6,004 nt of DNA from positions 1-6,004 of the forward strand of contig WTGR01000136.1 of the NCBI GenBank assembly GCA_011523485.1, written 5' to 3'. The stretch comes from Acidobacteriota bacterium. GTDB lineage: Bacteria > Acidobacteriota > Vicinamibacteria > Vicinamibacterales > UBA8438. The position numbers and the translations under genes were made by a program. The notes under the pieces were generated by a model. That model was not told where the DNA came from. It made no database searches and worked only from the letters and a program-made list of their open reading frames with translations. Within the stretch, counting starts at the first letter, position 1, and each line of letters starts with the position of its first letter. Of this stretch, positions 1 to 5,282 are shown piece by piece.

Positions 1-1
1 C

Positions 2-616
2 CCACCCGCACTTGAGCGCTTCGAGACCGGCGAACAGACGCCGCTGCTGCTCGTCGAGCAGGCTGGCGAACAACACGATCGCGGCGCGCAACTCCTCCGG
101 CATCAGGTCGGCCTCGGGCAGGGGCCGCACGAGTCCGGGCGTGGCCAGCAACAGGCGCCTCGCGCGCAGTTGGTGGGTCTGGTGCGCGCGGTCAGCCGCG
201 CAGTAGAGGAACTGGCCGGCGAGCTTGTGCCGCGTCAGTCGCCCGTCGCCGACGAGCTTGCGCAGCGGGTCCTGGGTGCCGACACCGAGCAGGTTGTCCA
301 ACTCGTCGACGAAGTGTCCCGCCTCGGCGTGGTTGATGAACGACTCGGCGGTTGCGATCAGGGTGCCGGCGCGGGAGAAGCGGACCCCGGCGAAGGACCA
401 CAGGCCGTGCTCGTCGAAGTCGGCGAGTGCGTCGAGGGTGTAGTAGCTGCCGCGATGCGAGTAGCTGGTCCGGGCGTCGAGGTCCTTGAGCTTGCGAAAC
501 GCGGTGCGCCTGCTGGCGCGGCGACCGAGGGCCGCCATCACCTCGGGCAGCGTGGCGATGGTCTGCTTGCGGAGCAAGGCGATGATCGTGTCGACGGAGA
601 ACTCGGTTGGTCTCAT
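2..616 (-). CDS. Helix-turn-helix protein related to ISAzo13-type transposase N-terminus, partial (3' end off the left edge)
   Basis: Reading the minus strand from the ATG at 616 gives an unbroken frame of 205 codons to the window edge with no stop, so the C-terminus lies outside. The protein starts MRPTEFSVDTIIALL. Residues about 18-46 look like a helix-turn-helix (LPEVMAALG, then RRTAFRKLKDLD) and residues 50-61 (TSYSHRGSYYTL) like the wing of a winged helix. Near residues 187-205 it reads LLDEQQRRLFAGLEALKCGW. From memory this resembles the segment before the DDE domain in ISAzo13-type transposases (LDERQRRL...), and also a group of roughly 280-residue stand-alone proteins that share this N-terminus. 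The frame is cut before any DDE residues, so whether this is a transposase or a stand-alone DNA-binding protein is open. The ribosome-binding site is weak (GGTG before CACA-ATG). The coding call is firm; the family call is moderate. Confidence 0.75.
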   Translation of the reverse strand, partial: MRPTEFSVDTIIALLRKQTIATLPEVMAALGRRASRRTAFRKLKDLDARTSYSHRGSYYTLDALADFDEHGLWSFAGVRFSRAGTLIATAESFINHAEAGHFVDELDNLLGVGTQDPLRKLVGDGRLTRHKLAGQFLYCAADRAHQTHQLRARRLLLATPGLVRPLPEADLMPEELRAAIVLFASLLDEQQRRLFAGLEALKCGW

Positions 617-625
617 TGTGGCACC

Positions 626-649
626 ATTGCGGATTCCGGTTTCCGCAAT
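626..649. repeat. 8-bp perfect inverted repeat in the leader of the HTH gene
   Basis: ATTGCGGA (626-633) and TCCGCAAT (642-649) are perfect inverted copies separated by 8 bases, starting only 10 bases upstream of the HTH gene's ATG. The spacer region contains a CGGAAACCGGAA motif on the minus strand (645-634). A similar CGGAAATCCGGAA lies on the plus strand at 679-691. These could be operator half-sites for the neighbouring DNA-binding protein, or part of the end of a mobile element. The repeats are seen directly; the role is inference. Confidence 0.45.
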
Positions 650-794
650 TATGCCAGAACCTGACCAGACGCTGCTCTCGGAAATCCGGAAAACCCTGTA
701 CTGGTGAGGCTAGTCGCCGACACGGCCGGTGTGGGACCGGTGCGATCTATAGCGAGACTACGAGCATTTCTAGGAAGTTATTTTTGCGCGGACC

Positions 795-926
795 CTAAGG
801 ACGAAATCGCCGCAAGAGGGTCTGATAGAGCGGCGCCGGATTCCCCAACACGTGGAAGACCGGCTCCTTAAAATAGCCCACATAGCGCAACTGAAGCTGT
901 TCCGGCTCGGCGACAACGAACTTCAT
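795..926 (-). CDS. Short hypothetical ORF (43 aa), probable N-terminal stub of a longer protein
   Basis: The minus-strand ATG at 926 opens a 43-residue frame (MKFVVAEPEQLQLRYVGYFK... ending LLRRFRP) closed by TAG at 795. The start is supported by AGGGGAGG 10 bases upstream and by a TATAAT about 125 bases upstream. The sequence has ordinary protein composition and no signal peptide or Cys. It stops abruptly at a point that does not look like a natural end, in a mid-helix-like stretch (YQTLLRRFRP). An unusually AT-rich segment without an open frame follows. I suspect a truncated gene whose remainder was lost when the HTH/mobile gene arrived on its left, but no continuation is visible in the other frames. 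Function unknown. The frame stays open upstream of the ATG to 1178, but that extension is Arg/Pro-rich and lacks protein-like character, so I reject it. Confidence 0.55.
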   Translation of the reverse strand: MKFVVAEPEQLQLRYVGYFKEPVFHVLGNPAPLYQTLLRRFRP

Positions 927-936
927 GGCATTAGTG

Positions 937-944
937 CCTCCCCT
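937..944 (-). promoter_or_regulatory. Shine-Dalgarno site AGGGGAGG of the 43-aa ORF
   Basis: On the minus strand AGGGGAGG is followed after 10 bases by the ATG at 926. An ATG at 931 lies closer (5 bases) but encodes only Met-Pro before a TGA that overlaps the main ATG (ATGCCATGA). If that two-codon frame is used, the main frame would start by re-initiation. Confidence 0.5.
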
Positions 945-1050
945 CACCGTGGAGCCGAAGAACCGACCGTGCTTCCCGCGAGGAGGTGGCTCCCGCAGTT
1001 CTCCCCTTCTGGACACGGCCCAAACGAACACCGTAGACTGCCACGGTGCC

Positions 1051-1056
1051 ATTATA
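1051..1056 (-). promoter_or_regulatory. Candidate -10 element TATAAT for the 43-aa ORF
   Basis: A perfect TATAAT on the minus strand stands out in otherwise GC-rich DNA and points toward the ORF starting at 926, giving a leader of roughly 118 bases. The best -35 at 16-18 bp spacing is poor (GCTGTT or CTGTTA). Just downstream, ACCGT...ACGGT forms a 5-bp inverted repeat that could be an operator. Support comes only from the hexamer and its position. Confidence 0.35.
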
Positions 1057-1286
1057 CACAAGCAACGAGGAGTAACAGCACGTACAACTCGGGATCCGAG
1101 GCAACAAGGATTGGCGGCCGGAGTGACGGGCGCCGGGGTGTTGGGGCGCGAGGAGGGCCGCCTCGACGCGCGGATCATTCAAGCAGGAAACAACCTGGAC
1201 CGACCGTTTGTTTCAGGCCAGAAGCCTGCGCCGCAGAGCGCGGCGAAGCGAAGTTCCGCGGCACAGGGTCGTATAGCCCCGGGGGG

Positions 1287-1316
1287 CCGAAACGCCGAGC
1301 CCGCGAGGCGTTTCGG
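1287..1316 (-). terminator. Stem-loop just after the PIN gene, possible terminator
   Basis: CCGAAACGCC (1287-1296) and GGCGTTTCGG (1307-1316) form a perfect 10-bp stem with a 10-base loop. It begins 4 bases beyond the PIN-domain stop codon as read on the minus strand. The position fits a terminator or a 3'-end-protecting hairpin, but no T-run follows on either strand, so intrinsic termination is not proven. Confidence 0.4.
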
Positions 1317-1320
1317 GGCG

Positions 1321-1713
1321 CTACGCGAGCTCGACCCGGGCGCGATGTCCGCCGACGGAAGCCAGCCCCGAGTCACGCGTCAGCAGCGGCGCGTCGAGCC
1401 TCTCGGCGAGCGCCAGATACGCGGCGTCGCAGGCCGTCAGGTTGTGCCGAAGCTGCCAGATCCGTTCCAGCAGCGGCTGATGGGGATGTCGCTCGATGGA
1501 CATCGCGGCAAGGTCCGCGAGCGCGTTCCCGCCGTGGCGTTCGTCGATGTCTCCGTGGGCGGCGCAGCGTCTCAGGGCGTGGGCGACCTCGACATCCAAC
1601 AGGTGCGGAGCGTGCAGCGGGTCATTGCCTTCGACGAGGCGCTCTTCCAGCTCGGCGCCCGCATCGGAGCGGAGCAGTACCTCGATCACGACGGACGCGT
1701 CGACGACGATCAT
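1321..1713 (-). CDS. VapC-like PIN-domain ribonuclease toxin
   Basis: This complete 130-residue protein matches the usual length of VapC toxins, Mg2+-dependent single-strand RNA endonucleases that are blocked by a cognate antitoxin and typically cut tRNA or rRNA. The PIN acidic quartet is visible: Asp5 in MIVVDASVVIEVLL, Glu42 in LLDVEVAHALRR, Asp96 in LTACDAAYLALAE, and Asp114 in PLLTRDSGLA. All the expected catalytic positions are present, so the enzyme looks intact. The ATG at 1713 overlaps an upstream stop as ATGA, the usual translational coupling of an antitoxin-toxin pair, and there is no good ribosome-binding site of its own. Only about 13-19 codons of a plausible antitoxin remain upstream, so this toxin may be orphaned. 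The family call is firm. The RNA target and specific subfamily cannot be told from sequence. Confidence 0.9.
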   Translation of the reverse strand: MIVVDASVVIEVLLRSDAGAELEERLVEGNDPLHAPHLLDVEVAHALRRCAAHGDIDERHGGNALADLAAMSIERHPHQPLLERIWQLRHNLTACDAAYLALAERLDAPLLTRDSGLASVGGHRARVELA

Positions 1714-1769
1714 CGGCTGTCTCGGCCCTCACGGACGATGTCCGCAGCCGGCACGCTGAGATTGACGCG
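1710..1769 (-). pseudogene. C-terminal remnant of the PIN toxin's antitoxin
   Basis: The minus-strand frame ending in the TGA at 1712-1710 reads RVNLSVPAADIVREGRDSR and overlaps the toxin ATG by ATGA. A short tail of the form (S/P)AADIVREGRDSR is what I would expect at the C-terminus of Phd/AbrB-type antitoxins that precede VapC genes; that comparison is from memory. Upstream of 1769 this frame holds only a shadow of the serine hydrolase fragment and no antitoxin DNA-binding domain. The antitoxin therefore appears to have lost all but its last residues. An alternative is that RVNLSVPA is the start of a ribbon-helix-helix antitoxin with an internal deletion. Confidence 0.4.
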
Positions 1770-2290
1770 AGGGCGTGGGGTGCGGCCGGGACAAGCGTAC
1801 CCGCCGTCGTGACCGGCGGGATCGCCCACGACATCGAAGACCCTTGTCCGTTGGTCCACCAGAGCAGGCCGTACGACGGGTTCAGCGCCTGCGAGGGCCG
1901 GAGCATTTCTGCCAGGTACGCCGTGTCCTCGATGACGGTCCCGCCGTCCCAATTCCCGCCGGCGAGGATGAGCAGGCCGAAGCGCGCCAGGTCACGGGCG
2001 GTGGTGGCGAAGCCGGTGGCGATGGCGGAGTTCGCCCAGGGGCGTGGCTCCCAGCTCGAGTCGCGCATGCCGACGCGCCCGGTCAGCCACTCCCGCGTCA
2101 CCGCGTTCCGGTCGAGGCCCGCCGTCGCCGCCACGATGCGCAGCAGGTGGCGATAGGTGGGCGTGTTGTAGAGCCACTTCGAGCCCGGCGCGGCGTCGTA
2201 CTCCAGCGCCGGCGTGAGACCGGTGGTCATCGCCATCAGATGCCGGATGGTGACCGCGCGTTCCTGCTCCTCGACGCCGAGCCGGCGCCA
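1769..2290 (-). pseudogene. Beta-lactamase-family serine hydrolase, fragment lacking both ends
   Basis: Minus-strand translation from about 2290 gives VTIRHLMAMTTGL, then WLYNTPTYRHLLRIVAA (the tyrosine motif of class C beta-lactamase/esterase-like hydrolases, codon at 2170). Next come WLTGRVGMRDSSWEP, TARDLARFGLLILAGGNW and NPSYGLLWWTNGQ. This order is typical of the C-terminal two-thirds of beta-lactamase-related proteins (PF00144). The N-terminal part with the SxxK nucleophile is absent: the similarity stops near 2290, where plus-strand DUF4143 sequence begins. At the other end, after TLVPAAPHAL, the frame runs into the antitoxin remnant near 1769 and the final strand and helix are missing. 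Without SxxK it cannot be an active hydrolase. Frames extending to 2650 or 1622 are chance readthrough of neighbouring genes. Confidence 0.75.
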
Positions 2291-2308
2291 GTTCCCGCGC
2301 CAGCGTAA

Positions 2309-3174
2309 CGGGCGATCTGGTTCGACGGCTATGCGCGAACCTACATCGAGCGCGATCTGCAGGCGCTGTCCTCGATCTCGGCGCTGCCCGATTTTCGCCG
2401 CCTGATGCAGGCTGCCGCCCTTCGCCTCGGACAGGTATTGAACCAGACGCAGTTGGGCCGTGACGTCGCGCTGCCGCAGCCCACGGTCCACCGCTATCTG
2501 AACCTGCTCGAGACGTCGTACATGCTGGTGCGCCTGCCGGCGCATGCCGTGAACCGCACGAAGCGGATCATCAAGTCGCCGAAGCTCTACTGGACGGACA
2601 CCGGACTGGCCCTCCATCTCGGGGGCGAGACGGAGCCCCGCGGAGCGCACCTGGAGAACCTCGTGCTGCAGGACCTGCTGGCGTGGCGTGACGTGAGACT
2701 CGAACGCGCCAGCCTTCTCTACTGCTCGAGACGTCGTACATGCTGGTGCGCCTGCCGGCGCATGCCGTGAACCGCACGAAGCGGATCATCAAGTCGCCGA
2801 AGCTCTACTGGACGGACACCGGACTGGCCCTCCATCTCGGGGGCGAGACGGAGCCCCGCGGAGCGCACCTGGAGAACCTCGTGCTGCAGGACCTGCTGGC
2901 GTGGCGTGACGTGAGACTCGAACGCGCCAGCCTTCTCTACTGGCGAACCACGGTCGACGAAGAGATCGACTTCGTGATCGAGGCCGAAGGTCGTTTGCTG
3001 CCGATCGAGGTCAAGTCGACCGCCCGGCCGCGTCTCGGAGACGCCCGACACCTGCGCGCCTTTCAGGCGGAGTATGGGGAGAGGGCTCGGGCCGGATTGC
3101 TGCTGCACGCCGGACAGATGCTCGAGTGGCTCGGACCGCGGGTGTTGGCGGCGCCGTGGTGGCGGGTGCTGTGA
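2309..3174 (+). pseudogene. AAA_14/DUF4143-type ATPase, C-terminal DUF4143 part, frameshifted by a tandem duplication
   Basis: The plus frame opens right after an in-frame TAA (2306-2308) with RAIWFDGYARTYIERDLQAL, a signature stretch at the start of the DUF4143 region. It continues through LPQPTVHRYLNLLETSYMLVRLP and KLYWTDTGLALHL. At 2722 a second identical 218-bp copy begins; the first frame then ends in junk at the TGA 2768-2770. The second copy carries on in another frame to TGA 3172-3174, with EEIDFVIEAEGRLLPIEVKST, a D/E-x-K pattern like the PD-(D/E)XK-type fold of this domain. Removing one copy gives 215 continuous residues. The N-terminal Walker A/B ATPase half and the start codon are missing. 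Internal ATGs at 2405 and 2740 could at most yield 121- and 144-residue partial products. Such proteins normally pair an ATPase with this domain; their role is not well defined. Confidence 0.85.
2504..2939 (+). repeat. Perfect 218-bp tandem duplication inside the DUF4143 gene
   Basis: Unit 1 is 2504-2721 and unit 2 is 2722-2939. I compared them base by base and saw no difference. CTG is present at the start of both units and again at 2940-2942, so the identical match is 221 bases at an offset of 218, a 3-base microhomology at the junction. Since 218 is not a multiple of 3, the duplication breaks the reading frame. Confidence 0.97.
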
Positions 3175-3203
3175 CGTCCGGGACCTGTCCGCGGTGTGCG
3201 GAG

Positions 3204-3221
3204 CGGCCGAAACAACGGCCG
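3204..3221 (+). terminator. GC-rich hairpin after the DUF4143 gene, weak terminator candidate
   Basis: CGGCCG, loop AAACAA, CGGCCG form a compact 6-bp stem 29 bases beyond the DUF4143 stop and 47 bases before the potassium channel start. There is no T-run, so it may be a transcript-end hairpin or chance in GC-rich DNA. Confidence 0.25.
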
Positions 3222-3268
3222 GGAACCCGACGGGACGCCCGCGAGCCCGACGTGCGCTCCGAGAATCG

Positions 3269-4135
3269 ATGCGGCATCACGAGCGACCGGCGGAGCCGGG
3301 CTGGCGTTTCCGCCTGCACACCATCGTCTTCGAAGCCGACACGCCCGGCGGGAAGCGGTTCGACGTCCTGCTGCTCACCGCCATCGTGGCCAGCGTGGCG
3401 GCGGTGATGCTCGAGAGCGTGCCGTCGATCCGGGCGCGCCACGGCGCCGTGCTGCTCGGCGTCGAGTGGGGCTTCACGCTCCTCTTCAGCATCGAGTACC
3501 TCGTCCGCCTGGCCAGCGTGCGGTATCCCTCGCGCTACGCCCGGAGCTTCTTCGGCGTCGTGGACCTGCTGGCCGTCGTCCCGACGTATCTCAGCCTGTT
3601 CCTGCCCGGCAGCCAGGCGCTGCTCGTCGTCCGGGTGCTGCGGATGATCCGGGTCTTCCGGGTGCTGAAGCTGGCGCACTACCTGGCCGGTGGAGAGGAG
3701 ATCGTCCAGGCGCTGCGCGCGAGCCGCCCGAAGATCGTCGTCTTTCTCGCGTCGGTCGTTTCCATCGCGGTGGTGATGGGGTCGCTGCTCTACCTGATCG
3801 AGGGCGAGGCGAACGGGTTCACGAGCATTCCGCGCGGCGTCTACTGGGCCATCGTGACGATGACCACGGTCGGCTACGGCGACATCTCCCCCGGCACCGT
3901 GCCGGGCCAGATGGTTGCGGCGGTGCTGATGATCGCCGGCTACGCCATCATCGCGGTGCCCACCGGCATCGTCTCGGTCGCCATCGCGCAGCGCGCCGGG
4001 CATCCCGTGTCGACCCAGGCCTGCCTGGCGTGCAGCGCCGAGGGGCACGACGTCGACGCGGCGTTCTGCAAGTACTGCGGGGAGAGCCTGGCCCCCGGCC
4101 GTGAACCGCCGCCAGCAGGCAAGAACGGCGGGTGA
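3269..4135 (+). CDS. Voltage-gated potassium channel (6-TM ion transporter) with C-terminal zinc ribbon
   Basis: The 288-residue integral inner-membrane protein has the full voltage-gated cation channel plan. S1 is about 31-50, S2 about 61-83, S3 about 94-112, and S4 about 117-139 with basic residues every third position (R122, R125, R128, R131, K134). S5 is about 155-177, the pore loop carries the K+ filter TTVGYGD at 199-205, and S6 is about 213-241. The soluble tail has two Cys pairs (C252-x2-C255 and C267-x2-C270, in CKYCG) forming a zinc-ribbon-like element. It should pass K+ in response to membrane potential. I chose the ATG at 3269 because the frame open back to 3074 has an implausible Cys/Arg-rich N-terminus overlapping the DUF4143 gene. 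The ribosome-binding site is weak (GAGA). It stands alone, 94 bases after the DUF4143 stop and convergent with the lipoprotein gene. The gene appears intact and family assignment is firm. Confidence 0.93.
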   Translation: MRHHERPAEPGWRFRLHTIVFEADTPGGKRFDVLLLTAIVASVAAVMLESVPSIRARHGAVLLGVEWGFTLLFSIEYLVRLASVRYPSRYARSFFGVVDLLAVVPTYLSLFLPGSQALLVVRVLRMIRVFRVLKLAHYLAGGEEIVQALRASRPKIVVFLASVVSIAVVMGSLLYLIEGEANGFTSIPRGVYWAIVTMTTVGYGDISPGTVPGQMVAAVLMIAGYAIIAVPTGIVSVAIAQRAGHPVSTQACLACSAEGHDVDAAFCKYCGESLAPGREPPPAGKNGG

Positions 4136-4309
4136 TCCGCGGCAAGTCCTGCACAACTCGGCCTCGGAAGCTACCGGCTCGTATCGCTGGCCGACGCGCG
4201 GGGAACCGGCACCGGCCAACCGTAAGGTCGCGCGCTCCGGCGGCGGCCCTCCGGCTGCGCGATCCGCCCGCTCGGTGGCCAGCCGAGAAGGCGGTTCTTC
4301 CGCGGACCT
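4136..4309. other. Intergenic region between convergent genes
   Basis: This 174-bp gap separates the stop codons of the potassium channel (plus) and the lipoprotein (minus). A short imperfect hairpin, CTCGG (4271-4275) with CCGAG (4283-4287), is the only structure seen. No T-run and no coding potential are apparent. Confidence 0.4.
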
Positions 4310-4849
4310 TCATTCTCTCGTCATCGTCGCGCTGACGGTGGAGTCTCCACACTCGGCGGTTTGCGTCACCTGATCGAACGTCGCGGTCCCGTCGGAGAAC
4401 ACAAGCGACAAGGCGGTCGTGCTCTCTCCGCAGTCAGGGTCATTCGTCAGGCCGCCGAGGGCGTCTTCGGAGAAGGAGACCTCTCCCGTCTCGTTGATCG
4501 TGCCACGAGTCGGCGGAATCTCCGCCGTCTGGCCGAGAATCGTGAACGAGCCGTTCACCGTCACCTGCGACTCGGACTGGGTGACGATGATCCGCATCGT
4601 TCCGTCGAGTGACTCTTGGCGTCCAGGCTCCCCCGCCACGTACACCAGCGGCCCCGAGTAGGCGCCGGCGACATCGGGGTACTGGGACGGCGCTGTGGGA
4701 CTGGAACCGCCACACGCCGCAAGGGCGCCAGCGGCAAGCCCTAGAAGAACACGCGACCATCGACTCACGGCCGCGCGGGTGTCGACGGGAGCCACGCGGC
4801 GGCGCAGCCGCACCAATCGGGGCGACGTCGAATCTCGGCGGCAGGTCAT
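4310..4849 (-). CDS. Predicted secreted lipoprotein, function unknown
   Basis: This 179-residue protein (from the ATG at 4849) has a lipoprotein signal. A basic n-region leads to a hydrophobic stretch (VLLGLAAGALAAC) ending in a lipobox with Cys46, followed by GGSSPTAPSQ. The mature part of about 134 residues begins DVAGAYSGPLVY and has alternating polar/hydrophobic strands (TMRIIVTQSESQVTVNGSF, ATFDQVTQTAE), suggesting a small beta-rich fold. Two Cys (in DPDCGES and AECGDS) could form a disulfide. Signal peptidase II would cleave before Cys46, anchoring it in a membrane facing the periplasm or surface. AGGAG lies 7 bases before this ATG; a second ATG at 4852 is only 4 bases from it. The n-region of about 30 residues is long. 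A GTG at 4768 would give a textbook signal (SRWSRVLLGLAAG) but has no ribosome-binding site. I do not recognise a domain family. Confidence 0.8.
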   Translation of the reverse strand: MTCRRDSTSPRLVRLRRRVAPVDTRAAVSRWSRVLLGLAAGALAACGGSSPTAPSQYPDVAGAYSGPLVYVAGEPGRQESLDGTMRIIVTQSESQVTVNGSFTILGQTAEIPPTRGTINETGEVSFSEDALGGLTNDPDCGESTTALSLVFSDGTATFDQVTQTAECGDSTVSATMTRE

Positions 4850-4856
4850 CATTGAT

Positions 4857-4861
4857 CTCCT
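4857..4861 (-). promoter_or_regulatory. Ribosome-binding site AGGAG of the lipoprotein gene
   Basis: AGGAG on the minus strand is spaced 7 bases from the ATG at 4849 and 4 bases from the ATG at 4852. It favours 4849 as the start and argues against the longer frame that opens at 5212. Confidence 0.6.
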
Positions 4862-5181
4862 GAGAGGGTCGTGCACCGGCTCTGGTTCGCTTTGGCCCGG
4901 CCAGCGACGACAGGGCCGATTTCGGTCGGTTCGTTTGCCCGCCTGGCGAGTCGAGCCGCCGTGGCGCCCGTGCCGGGTACCCGTCGATGGAGTATCGGCT
5001 TCGAGGAGCCGACGCGACAGCCCGCGGCGCGCCGCCGGGGCGCGAAGCGGGCGAGGAGCGAGCGGGAAAAGGACATCGAGCGGAGCGGCACGTCCACGGT
5101 GACTCCGGTCGCCCGGATTGCGGGGATGATCCCGCGTGCGTCGTCGCCTGGAATGAGCGGGCGGCTGTCGCGCAACGCCGT

Positions 5182-5204
5182 GCCGGCGATCCGTTCCAGC
5201 CGGC
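5182..5204 (-). repeat. Small GC hairpin downstream of the cytochrome gene
   Basis: GCCGGC at 5182-5187 and again at 5199-5204 can pair across 11 bases. It follows the cytochrome stop by about 80 bases on the minus strand. It lacks a T-run, and the arms are themselves palindromic, so chance is quite possible in GC-rich DNA. Confidence 0.2.
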
Positions 5205-5282
5205 GTCCTCAAGCGTCAGGTCGTCGGTGGCCGCGAACCTCCCCGCTCCTACGGTCCTTCGCCCTTGCCCTGGTCGTCTTCT

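Larger units (their letters stand above)
927..1320. other. Intergenic stretch without a recognisable gene (about 390 bp)
   Basis: Between the 43-aa ORF and the PIN gene, all six frames give low-complexity, Arg/Pro/Gly-rich or frame-shadow translations that I do not accept as genes. It holds the candidate promoter and ribosome-binding site of the 43-aa ORF on the left and a strong stem-loop (1287-1316) on the right. Nothing else is recognisable. Confidence 0.5.
4853..5282. other. Intergenic stretch of about 430 bp without a recognisable gene
   Basis: All frames are open for long distances because of high GC, but the translations on both strands are Arg/Ala/Pro-rich and carry no motif I recognise. 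One minus frame (5175 to 4849, MRDSRPLIPGDDARG...) has slightly more protein-like composition and ends exactly at the lipoprotein start, yet it lacks a ribosome-binding site and family features. The stretch contains the leader of the lipoprotein gene and, near 5182-5204, a GCCGGC/GCCGGC hairpin with an 11-base loop about 80 bases past the cytochrome stop. It may also be eroded former coding DNA. Confidence 0.4.

Noticed and set aside
170..664. Plus-strand frame of 164 codons at the left edge
   Set aside because: It is antisense to the HTH protein, whose frame is open to the edge and has recognisable motifs.
925..1812. Plus-strand frame of 295 codons
   Set aside because: It is the reverse-strand shadow of the PIN-domain gene and the non-coding region beside it; the opposite strand has clear catalytic motifs.
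852..2156. Long plus-strand frame of 434 codons
   Set aside because: It lies antisense to the PIN toxin and serine hydrolase, is extremely Arg/Ala/Pro-rich and has no family features; it is a GC-driven shadow frame.
1622..2650. Single 342-codon minus-strand frame joining antisense DUF4143, serine hydrolase and antitoxin/PIN sequence
   Set aside because: Only the middle (about 2290-1769) resembles a protein family; both ends are antisense or out-of-frame readthrough of other genes, so it is not a genuine fusion.
2571..3108. Repeated minus-strand frames across the duplicated segment
   Set aside because: They are antisense copies produced by the tandem duplication in the DUF4143 gene, not separate genes.
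3074..3268. 65-residue N-terminal extension of the potassium channel
   Set aside because: It overlaps the DUF4143 3' end in another frame and has an implausible Cys/Arg/Gly-rich sequence; the ATG at 3269 begins normal channel sequence.
3011..4219. Minus-strand frame of 402 codons over the potassium channel
   Set aside because: Its His/Asp/Arg-rich composition is typical of a frame antisense to membrane segments; the plus strand encodes a textbook channel.
4310..5212. N-terminal extension of the lipoprotein to 300 residues
   Set aside because: The extra 121 residues are Arg/Pro-rich noise and would bury the lipoprotein signal; AGGAG supports the start at 4849.
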